A stretch of 64,000 bases of DNA. Origin: Plasmodium brasilianum (lineage: Eukaryota; Apicomplexa; Aconoidasida; Haemosporida; Plasmodiidae). This document shows, one piece after another, positions 55,764 to 64,000 of this stretch; within the stretch, counting starts at the first letter, position 1; every line of letters begins with the position of its first letter. The notes beneath the pieces are model-generated. The model was not told the DNA's origin. It did no database searches and worked only from the letters and a program-made list of their open reading frames with translations. The position numbers were made by a program, and so were the translations under genes. The stretch is taken from the NCBI RefSeq assembly GCF_023973825.1, contig NC_090121.1, positions 764,001 through 828,000 on the forward strand, written 5' to 3'.

Positions 55764-56037
55764 TTATGAATACTGCCTGTTTTGCTTTTTTATTTTTTTT
55801 TTTTCGCATTTGTAATATGACACTTTGAAATAGGTTATCCCGTTCACCATTTTTTTCTTTTTGATTTTTGATTTTATCATATTTTTAATATTCTTTAAAT
55901 TAATGAAAATTGATCGTATTGAGTCATATATTCCAAGTTCATCCTTTAAATTTTGAAATTGCAAATAGGCATTTCATTTTATTCTTAAAAAGGGGAAAAA
56001 AGAAAACATAAAAAAAGTTAACCTTAGTTCTTGTCAT
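55764..56037 (-). CDS. Possible small two-exon gene, unknown function
   Basis: A candidate only. The frame ending at 55764 has mixed amino-acid composition (DELGIYDSIRSIFINLKNIK, MVNGITYFKVSYYKCEKK) and higher G+C than its surroundings. It has no in-frame ATG near its upstream limit and a stop just before it. A mini-exon 56037-56023 (Met-Thr-Arg-Thr-Lys) with donor GTTAAC joins in phase to acceptor TAAAG at 55944, giving about 64 basic residues. The donor is weak. If real it lies between YJU2 and CysRS on the same strand. I recognise no family. Confidence 0.3.
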
Positions 56038-56791
56038 ATATCTTCAGTTTTTCTTTCTTTCATACCTTTTTTTTTTTCTTTCTTTTTTTTTTTTTTTTTT
56101 CATTTATTCCATTTTTTTCTTGAATTTGGTGTGAGCTAACATGTAAATATCAGATATATATCATACTTTCCTAAAATTTTACGTCAGAACGCAAATTCTT
56201 TTTTAATTTTATTAAAAGTAAAAAATAACGTTAAACATTTTTATAAGGAGAAATTTTTGCATAAAAACGCATGCATAAATATATTGTATATATTTGTATG
56301 TATGTATATATATTTATATACATATGTACATACCCCACACATGCTGGGTATTCATTCAAATTTTTGAATTGTAATATGTTCGTGCTATGTTTTCCTATTT
56401 ATGTTTCTGTTCATGTGTGACTGTTTTGTTTTGCGTTCATAATTGTATAATAAGTGACAACAGAAGAAATACAAATATTTAACATTCAATGTGGACATGT
56501 TTCAATCAATCAATCACCACCCACCCTCACATACTTACATACATACATACACATACCAGCATATACAAGTCTGCACATGTAGCAAATACTGGAAATGTGG
56601 TTCTTTTTATATACACTCTCCCAACGCATGAGAAGGAGGTACTTTCCTTTTCTTAATTTTTAGTAAATTTTCACATATACCCATATATATGTACGTATAC
56701 ACTCATATACTTAGGGATACATGCATATAATCTGGTCAACCCTTACTCAACTGTTGATATGAGCACCGTACAAAAAATTTCCAGAACTTCC
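56038..56791. other. Intergenic: CysRS 3' flank
   Basis: T-runs near 56085-56100, TATG/TACATA repeats at 56280-56340 and 56520-56560. No gene recognised. Confidence 0.55.
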
Positions 56792-59566
56792 CTACTCTTT
56801 CTTTTCATCAAGGTTTCCTTTCTTTTGTTCCGCGAATTTCTTTTTATTTAGCTCTTGCTCTCTTTTGGCTTTTTCTTGCTGCAGTTGGTTATCGTCTAAA
56901 ATTTTTATGACAAACTCGTTATTGGGTCTGTCATCAATTAATATACCCATATTTAACAGATGCTGATCTCGTAGCATATCACATTCCCTTAATAAACATT
57001 CATTATTCGCTTTGACGTTATTTATAAAATCAGTGTACATCTGTGTAGTAAGTAGAGTAGTATCCTTTTCTTCTACTAGCTCCTTTTTTGCATTTTCTTT
57101 TGTATCTTTTAAAATTTTTCTGATCAATTTTGCATTACTTTGCAAGTTCGTCCTAATATTACTTCTATAGGATCCTAACACTTGTAAAAGCTCATCTAAC
57201 TTTTCATATTTTGCTTTATGTGTATCGCCATATACAAGACCAAAAGTGTTCATAATAAAATTAATATAATGTTTGAGTTCTAGGAGTAATCCTATTTGTG
57301 TTTTTTCATTTTGTAGATATACATTAATTTCTGTAATTAATTTTTGTAATGTTACCATAGCTTCAGGGGTATTAAAGTTATCAAGGAGATATTCATGAAT
57401 TTTATTTTTGGTTTGTCTAAATAAATTATTTAATTTAGAATCGGTATCATTCCAATACAAATTACAGTTATTTAAATTATAATTTTTTATTTTCATCTCA
57501 ATTAATGCAAAAAAGTTAAAGAAAAATTTGTCTATTTCTATACATTGTATCATACTTTCTCCATTAGGACTATAATTCATAAAGGAGTCCCATTTATTAA
57601 GAAGAAAAAGAATACGAATTTGATTGGATGTATATTTTTTTAACATATTTTTAACTGTTATAAAATTCTTTAATGATTTAGACATTTTTAAACCTTCAAT
57701 ATGTAAATGACCTGAGTGTAAAAAATAATTGACCCATTGACTATGATCGAAAAAAGCTTCACTTTGGGCTAATTCATTATCATGATGTGGAAATCTTAAA
57801 TCTATACCTCCACTATGTATATCTAAAACTTTTCCTAAGATATTACTTGCCATTGTTGAACATTCTATATGCCATCCAGGCCTACCTTTTCCCCATGGAC
57901 AATCCCAATAAGGTTCATTAGGTTTAGATGATTTCCATAATGCAAAATCATATGAATTTTTTTTTTTTTGGAAATTATTCCTAAATCTCCTTCTCCTTCT
58001 AAAATTTTACTTTCATCCTTAACAGATAAAGGTTCCATACGTGCATAATAATGCTTTGGATTTTTTTTAAATTCATCTATATCAAAATATACACTACCTT
58101 CTTCACTAACATAAGCATATTTATTCTCTATTATCTTTTCTATATAGGATATTATTTCATTTACGTACTCACTAACCCTAGTTATTGATGTTGGTAAAAG
58201 CACATTCAAATTTTTCATATCTTGCCAAAATTCATATTCCCATTTTCGAGCTAATTCTGTGTAGCTCACTTTTTCTTCTTCACTCCTTTTTATTATTTTA
58301 TCATCAATATCTGTTATGTTAATAACCATAAAAACGTCATACTTAAAATAGTTTACTAGAATTCTTCTAATGATATCGAAGCTTACGTACGTTCTTGCAT
58401 GTCCTAAATGTGCTGCATCATAAACAGTGGGGCCACATGCATACCATCTTATTTTGTTACCCTCCTACGAGGGACAAAAAAAAAAAAAAAAAAAATTGTG
58501 TGGTCAGACAGTTATTGCAAGATATCCCACTGGATATCGTCGGTCACGTTCGTTGTCTTCTGTCAGACACAGGCATATATTTACACAGGCATATATTTAC
58601 CCACACATATATTTACATAGGCATATATTTACCCACACATATATTTACATAGGCATATATTTACACACACACTATCACCACACACAATTACACCCTTTAG
58701 CATACATGTTCACAAATCTACCTGTGCACATAATTTCATTTAAATGTTAACATGTGTAGAATCTTACTTGAGGAATGAATTCGACTTTGCTATGGGTCAG
58801 GGAATTGTTTACCAATAAATTGGTTATATGTTTCCCCTCTTTTGAAGGCATATTCCATTTTGGCAAATTATTATGCGTTTCCATGTTGGAATAATGTAGC
58901 TTCCTTAATATTACGTATTTACCTGATATACAAAAAACGGGGAAAAAATAAGTCCTTTCAAGTTCTAAGCGTGCATATATTCGTACTTACACGTATACAT
59001 ACTTACCCTCGCATATATCCCCATATACACAAACACACAAACATCCACACGCAAATACATACAAACAACCACACAAACAAATACACAGACATCCACACAC
59101 AAATACATACAAACAACCACACAAAAATACGTACAAAAAAATATACCAAAATACAAAAAAATATGCAAAAATACGTACAAAATAATACACCAAACTGCGT
59201 ACAAATGTGCACAAGAATATATGTAAAAACACACACGCATACGAGTGCATTTAACTGCCTCGATTTTCTTGCCAAATTTATAATTTTATATACGTACACA
59301 TATACAAATATTTTTGTGCACATTTGATTATTTTGTAATTCTTAACATTTCAGAATATATGGCACTACATAAAATCATATTTATTTTGTACGATTACTTC
59401 TTTATATAATTCATTATTATATAATTACAAAAAGGTGCATAACGTATTTCAATAATTATAATTAAAATTATGTTTACATTTAAAGAGTACAATATAATGT
59501 ACATGTGCCTTCAACAAAATGGACTTTATTATATGCAAATTAAAATAATACGCTTAATGAATATAC

Positions 59567-59597
<31 letters not shown>

Positions 59598-60223
59598 TCT
59601 CTGCTTTGGAACAAATGGTCTACAAAAATGTAGAGAAACTAATTGGATATCCAAAAAATGAAAAACAAATTCACATGTTGCTATTAAGTTAAATACAACA
59701 AATTTTCTTATGATATGGAAAAAAAAAGAATAAAAAAAACCTATAAAATATAATTCTCATATATAAATATATGTATAAACATTACTACGAGTTAAATATA
59801 CCTGATTCAAAGATGCGGGTTACGTTGTCATTACATCGTATATAAATTGTATGCACATGTATGTGTACACAATATGTATGCCAATCTATGCACATTCATA
59901 TATGCGTGCAAATCTATGCATATAAATATGTGCGCACATGTATATATATATATATATATATATATCCACATTTTGTTTAATTTTTGTACTCTTTTCATTT
60001 AAAATTTTGCTTTACTTGTGAAATTATTCTTTTTATGAAACAACGATTCAGGAATAAGAAACATCTGCCTCCTTTGTGTGTCCACTCTTCTTTTACCAAT
60101 AAATTTCTTAAAAAGTCTCAATTTAGATAAAATGTTTCTGTTATTATATTTTATGGAAGAAGAGAAATTTTTTTTATATAAAAAGGAAAAAAGTGTAAAA
60201 TATATGTAAATAAACAGTTTCAT
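56792..60223 (-). CDS. Cysteinyl-tRNA synthetase with alternative apicoplast leader exon
   Basis: Class I CysRS, charging tRNA-Cys with cysteine. Three exons: leader 60223-60016, 58922-58768 and 58464-56792. The body has [10 protein letters not shown] with the zinc-binding Cys, the HIGH motif as [23 protein letters not shown] with further zinc ligands, and KMSKS ([10 protein letters not shown], near 57685). The leader frame (69 residues) starts with a hydrophobic stretch [16 protein letters not shown] and then a Lys/Asn/Arg-rich transit-like part. It joins in exact phase (A+GT) across a 1.1-kb intron to [20 protein letters not shown]. Without the leader, translation can start at the ATG at 58884 (METHNN...), giving a cytosolic form of about 596 residues; the long form is about 678. 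I recall that P. falciparum has one CysRS reported to serve both compartments by alternative splicing. The frame is broken by one missing base at a 13-base run (57957-57969). The C-terminus has a Lys/Glu-rich extension. Confidence 0.93.
57957..57969 (-). other. Frame break at a 13-base A/T run in CysRS
   Basis: Upstream of the run the frame reads [14 protein letters not shown]. With one additional base it continues [20 protein letters not shown] and GWHIECS, which are conserved CysRS sequence; with the given length it shifts. Since both sides are well conserved and nothing else is damaged, an assembly or replication length change in the run is the simplest cause. Confidence 0.88.
58465..58767 (-). 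other. CysRS intron 2 with tandem repeat
   Basis: 303-bp intron, donor GTAAG (58767-58763), acceptor TCGTAG (58470-58465). It joins FIPQ to [12 protein letters not shown] in phase 0. It contains an A-run (58476-58495) and a repeat of CATAGGCATATATTTAC / CCACACATATATTTAC units at about 58565-58670. Confidence 0.85.
58923..60015 (-). other. CysRS intron 1 / alternative promoter region
   Basis: About 1.1 kb between the leader exon (donor GTAAAG at 60015) and exon 2 (acceptor TATATCAG at 58923). It includes ACACAAACATCCACACGCAA-type repeats at about 59025-59130 and ACAAAAAAATA repeats to 59210. For the short isoform it may act as promoter and 5' UTR. Frames on both strands at 58842-59327 are repeat readings. 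Confidence 0.6.
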
Positions 60224-60843
60224 TTAAAATTATACCACACATATATATAAACATACATACATGTATGAAAATGAAAGAAGATTGACCAAAAAAGCGATCA
60301 AACGAAAAAAAGATTAGGCTTTACAATTTTTTTTTTTTTTTTTTTTTTATTATATTTTGCTCTAAATTGTACTAATTTGTACTAATCTGTGTTAATTTGT
60401 ACAAATCTGTGCTAGTTTATGCAATTTTTATTACTTTATTCAATACTGAATTTTCTACAAAAAAGTAAAAAAATAAAATAAAAGAGCAGTTACATACTTA
60501 ATACAAAAAAAAAAATATTGAGGGAAAATGTTTGATTTTGCACAAATATTATAAATTGATGTATACACAAAACACGAATATATATATTTTTTGTTTTTTT
60601 TCTATTTTTGTTTTTTTGTTTTTTGCTTTTTTGCTTTTTATCTTTTTTGCTTTTTATCTTTTTTGCTTTTTATCTTTTTTGCTTTTTATCGTTTTTTCTA
60701 TTTTTCTATTTTTCTATTTTTCTGTTTTGCTGTTTTGCTGTTTTGCTTTTTTTTTTTTTTAATTCCAATAATTTTCATAACCTCAACAACTTTTTAATTT
60801 TTTTTTAAACTTTTTTTTTTCAAAATTTTTAAAATAACCACAT

Positions 60844-60892
<49 letters not shown>

Positions 60893-61121
60893 TACATATA
60901 ATCATATATACGTATAAACATATATACATATAAACATATATACATATACACATACATGCATACATACATACATGCATACATACATACATGCATACATACA
61001 TACATACATGCATACATACATACATGCATACATACATACATACATGCATACATACATACATACATGCATACATACGTATCGTCCTCTTCTGTAAAATGCT
61101 TCTTTTCTGAAAAAACGTACA
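60224..61121. other. Divergent intergenic region: CysRS leader / METAP1b
   Basis: About 0.9 kb between two divergent starts. Contains T-runs near 60330-60348, a TTTTTTGCTTTTTATC repeat at 60625-60700, a TA repeat at 60848-60887 and CATACATACATACATG repeats at 60950-61075 that run almost to the METAP1b start. ORFs on both strands here are repeat readings. Confidence 0.65.
60950..61075. repeat. TACA tetranucleotide repeat with periodic CATG, in METAP1b 5' flank
   Basis: Tandem CATACATACATACATG units of 12, 16 or 20 bp end about 45 bp before the METAP1b ATG. Both strands therefore contain many ATG triplets in the probable 5' UTR. Confidence 0.92.
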
Positions 61122-62693
61122 ATGGCGACCGTCGATTTGGAAAAGAAAAAAAAGATGACAGCGCAAGAAAACATTGAAATAGCAACAGTGAATTCAGTTA
61201 ATAATGGTACGAGCTGCAAAAATAATTTAAATGAAACGTCTCTTGAAGGGAAGAACAAAGCAACGAAAAATAATGCAAGTAGTACAAACAGCACAAATAG
61301 TACAAATAGCACATATCGTACAAATAATATTGTTAATACTGATAATACTAGTAGTTCGAACGAAAATGGAATTAATGAGAAACGGGAATGCAGCGAAGTC
61401 TGTGCGAACGTTACTACAAACAGTAGCGTTGCTCCAAACTGTAATAGCAAAAAAAAGGAGGAAAAGGAAAGCGACGAATTATGTAATGGATGTGGGAAAA
61501 TTTTAAATAAAAAATTGAGTTGTCCAATATGCCTAAAGATGAAAATTAATAGCTATTTTTGTAGTCAAGAATGTTTTAAAAAATCATGGAAAGAACATAC
61601 AACTGTTCATGAGGATGTACAGAAAAAAAAAAATGATGAAGAAGAAGTAGTAAATTTTATGGCATATGTTAGAAAACAATTATCACCAAAATATTTTGAT
61701 CCTACTAATAGATTATATTGGGTATATGATGAGCATTTGAGAAAATTTGTTAATTTTACATTTACTGGTAACATACGACCATGGCCCATATCAAAAATGA
61801 ATGAAGTCCCTGAACATATAGAAAAACCTGACTATGCAATAACTTCTATACCTGAGTCAGAATTAAAATTTAAAAGGAAGAGTGATATTTATGTAAATAG
61901 TGAAGATGAAATAAAAAGAATTAAAGAAGCTTGTGTATTAGGTAGAAAAACATTAGATTATGCACATTCTTTAGTTTCACCAGGTGTTACAACTAATGAA
62001 ATAGACAGAAAGGTTCATGAATTTATAATTAAAAATAATGCATATCCATCTACATTAAATTATTATAAATTTCCAAAATCATGTTGTACATCTGTAAATG
62101 AAATTGTTTGTCATGGAATACCAGATTATAGACCATTAGAAAATGGTGATATTATAAATATAGATATTAGTGTTTTTCTAAATGGTGTGCATTCAGATTT
62201 GAATGAAACTTATTTTGTAGGTGATATTGACAAGGTCTCAAATGAAGCAAAAGAGTTAGTAGAAACTTGTTACTTCTCATTAATGGAAGCTATTAAAAAA
62301 TGTAAACCCGGTATGTTATATAAAAATATAGGTAACATAATAGATGCTTATGTAACTAAAAAAAATTTTTCCGTTGTTCGGACATACTCAGGACATGGTG
62401 TTGGAAAATTGTTTCATTCAAATCCTACTGTTCCTCATTTCAGAAAAAATAAAGCAGTAGGTATAATGAAACCTGGTCACATTTTTACAATTGAACCTAT
62501 GATAAATCAAGGACATTATGGAGATATTTTATGGCCTGACAAATGGACAAGTGCAACATCGGATGGAAAATTATCAGCTCAGTTTGAACATACCTTGTTG
62601 ATAACTGAAAAAGGAGTAGAAATTTTAACAAAGAGAACTGATGACTCTCCGAGCTTAGGTTTCGATACGAAGGATGATTTATATTACGCATAG
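61122..62693 (+). CDS. METAP1b: Methionine aminopeptidase 1b
   Basis: A 523-residue type I methionine aminopeptidase that removes initiator Met from nascent proteins. An Asn/Ser/Thr-rich N-terminus is followed by the zinc finger characteristic of eukaryotic type 1 enzymes (Cys121, 124, 134, 137, 147, 151, His159, His163), which helps ribosome association. The pita-bread catalytic domain shows CCTSVNEIVCHGIPD, the metal ligands Asp in NIDIS and HSDLNETY, His in SGHGVG, Glu in FTIEPM and Glu in QFEHTLL. A complete set of ligands implies an active enzyme. No leader is seen, so cytosolic (1b rather than the organellar paralogues). Start ATG at 61122, MATVDLEKK. No introns. Confidence 0.97.
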   Translation: MATVDLEKKKKMTAQENIEIATVNSVNNGTSCKNNLNETSLEGKNKATKNNASSTNSTNSTNSTYRTNNIVNTDNTSSSNENGINEKRECSEVCANVTTNSSVAPNCNSKKKEEKESDELCNGCGKILNKKLSCPICLKMKINSYFCSQECFKKSWKEHTTVHEDVQKKKNDEEEVVNFMAYVRKQLSPKYFDPTNRLYWVYDEHLRKFVNFTFTGNIRPWPISKMNEVPEHIEKPDYAITSIPESELKFKRKSDIYVNSEDEIKRIKEACVLGRKTLDYAHSLVSPGVTTNEIDRKVHEFIIKNNAYPSTLNYYKFPKSCCTSVNEIVCHGIPDYRPLENGDIINIDISVFLNGVHSDLNETYFVGDIDKVSNEAKELVETCYFSLMEAIKKCKPGMLYKNIGNIIDAYVTKKNFSVVRTYSGHGVGKLFHSNPTVPHFRKNKAVGIMKPGHIFTIEPMINQGHYGDILWPDKWTSATSDGKLSAQFEHTLLITEKGVEILTKRTDDSPSLGFDTKDDLYYA

Positions 62694-63026
62694 GGGGAGT
62701 TAGAAAAGAGGAAAACTAAAAAATAAAAAAATAATAAAAAATTTTAAATTTAAATAATGTTAACGTGCACATAATACCATTTTTGCACTTACCTCGGGCT
62801 TGCACTTTGTATGTACGTTTCGTGCGTACAGTTCATACTTTTGACTTTTTCAATTTTTGATATCGTATGATAATTTTTATTGCCGTCTTTTCCCTTTGTT
62901 AAATTTATAAAAACAAAAAACAAAGGCACAGTAATAATATTCTGAAGAGTTTTATTAATGCAATTTCATTTTTATAAACATTAATATATAAACATCCCTT
63001 TTTAAAAACCTTGCTTTTGTGTATTT

Positions 63027-63065
<39 letters not shown>

Positions 63066-64000
63066 TTTCCTTTTTATTCTATATAAAAATAATTGCATCA
63101 AAGATATATTGTCATAACCATTTTTCAAATTTCTAAAGCATTTCTTCCATTGAATTAAGTATTTTCAACTATAACCTATTTAGGTGGAGAAGAATTGGGG
63201 AATCGCTTATTTTACATTTAATTGTTGAGCATAATTTATATAATTTACGTTATTTAATTACACATAAGTATGTATATGTATATATATACAACTATGCATA
63301 TTGTTCATTCCCCCTCCACCTTTTAGAAGTCCTGTTTTACAATTACTGTTATTTAGCCTACGTACTACTTAAATGAGCATTATTCCGCGAAAGGAAAGAT
63401 ATTAAGGCATATAAAAATGCGCTTCCTTTTTAAGAATATAGATTTGAAAAAGAGCTCATTAATAATTTAAGAACAAAGTAAAAAGATGCAAACTCTTATT
63501 TATTTATTTTATTATTTTTTTTTTTTATTATTTTTATTATTATTATTTTTTTTTTTATACCTCTTAACATTTTGCAACTATGTTACAATATTCTGTGAAA
63601 TGTTTATGAAACGGTGACAGTGTAATTTACCCTAATTTGTTTTGCTTTCTTTTATATATTTTTATATATTTTTATATATATTTTCCCTTTTTTTACGTTG
63701 TTTTATATTCCTTTGCTTTATATGGCTACTTACCACTATATATAGTTTTTTTTTTTTTTTTTTTAATTTGCGCTCTTTTGCATGTGACATAAATGCTCCC
63801 CCTAAGCATCTTGAAATTTATTTTAATTTTTAAGAGTGTAGGAAAAAAATATTTTAGCTAACTGATAAACAAGAACTTACAACTATATAAATGAAGATGC
63901 ATATAAAACTAGTTGCAGGTTAACGAAGTTGTGAATGAATGAAGACTTAAAAAAAAAAAAAAGAAAAAATGCATAAAATGTATACAATGATATGCATTTA
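62694..64000. other. Intergenic: METAP1b 3' flank to window end
   Basis: AT-rich with a T36 run at 63028-63063, T/A-runs near 63510-63560 and 63747-63764, and no convincing gene. The frame at 63642-63833 is F/L/I-rich low complexity. Confidence 0.6.

Noticed and set aside
57865..58329. Two separate CysRS-like genes or a pseudogene
   Set aside because: The two frames abut at a 13-base run and together make one complete enzyme with all motifs; a one-base run-length change explains the split.
58965..59327. Overlapping ORFs on both strands in the CysRS first intron
   Set aside because: His/Thr- and Cys/Val-rich readings of ACACAAACA-type repeats.
60783..61450. Minus-strand ORFs rich in Met-Tyr-Val-Cys upstream of and overlapping METAP1b
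   Set aside because: Readings of the TACATG repeat and the antisense of the METAP1b N-terminus.
1..64000. CRISPR arrays, insertion sequences, prophage, telomere repeats, tRNA or rRNA genes
   Set aside because: None seen; all tandem arrays are microsatellites or coding low complexity without spacer structure, and no cloverleaf or telomeric heptamer arrays were noticed.

Overview
The window is a gene-rich stretch of a nuclear chromosome from a malaria parasite (Plasmodium). The evidence is extreme A+T richness with long homopolymers and TA microsatellites between genes, Asn-, Lys- and Glu-rich low-complexity inserts inside otherwise conserved proteins, small introns with GTAAG-type donors, and recognisable Plasmodium proteins (the CDK-like kinase MRK, an ADA2 of about 2,600 residues, METAP1b). 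From memory, the gene order MRK, unknown, ADA2, prohibitin, cysteinyl-tRNA synthetase, METAP1b is that of part of P. falciparum chromosome 10. The low-complexity sequence is not that of any species I can name with certainty; a non-falciparum species such as P. malariae or P. ovale is my guess.

Layout. (1) 1-19.7 kb, plus strand: a giant SPRY-LisH-CTLH (RanBPM/Gid1-like) protein with a short second exon, the MRK kinase, and a 1,479-residue protein that I read as a very divergent TFIIB/Brf-like factor. (2) 19.7-27.6 kb, minus strand: ADA2. (3) 27.6-33.0 kb: a long AT-rich divergent intergenic region. (4) 33.0-33.9 kb, plus strand: a prohibitin-2-like protein. (5) 34.7-39.0 kb, minus strand: an 11-exon gene that I assembled by splice phase, with a PH-like N-terminus and EF-hand-like loops. 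(6) 40.2-47.8 kb, minus strand: a 2,541-residue low-complexity protein of unknown function. (7) 47.8-51.9 kb: a second long divergent intergenic region. (8) 51.9-52.9 kb, plus strand: FAD synthetase. (9) 54.1-55.4 kb, minus strand: a YJU2/CWC16 splicing factor, then a possible tiny two-exon gene. (10) 56.8-60.2 kb, minus strand: cysteinyl-tRNA synthetase, including a distal exon that looks like an apicoplast leader. (11) 61.1-62.7 kb, plus strand: methionine aminopeptidase 1b.

The genes do not form an operon-like unit. They are housekeeping and regulatory: RNA polymerase II and general transcription (MRK as a CDK7-type kinase, ADA2 of the SAGA-like complex, the TFIIB-like candidate), splicing (YJU2), translation (CysRS, METAP1b), flavin metabolism, mitochondrial scaffold (prohibitin) and probable ubiquitin ligation (RanBPM/Gid1-like). 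Two coding regions, CysRS and the EF-hand gene, are each broken by one base at a run of exactly 13 A/T. I think these are homopolymer-length errors rather than pseudogenes. No tRNA, rRNA, CRISPR, transposon or bacterial-type element was seen.
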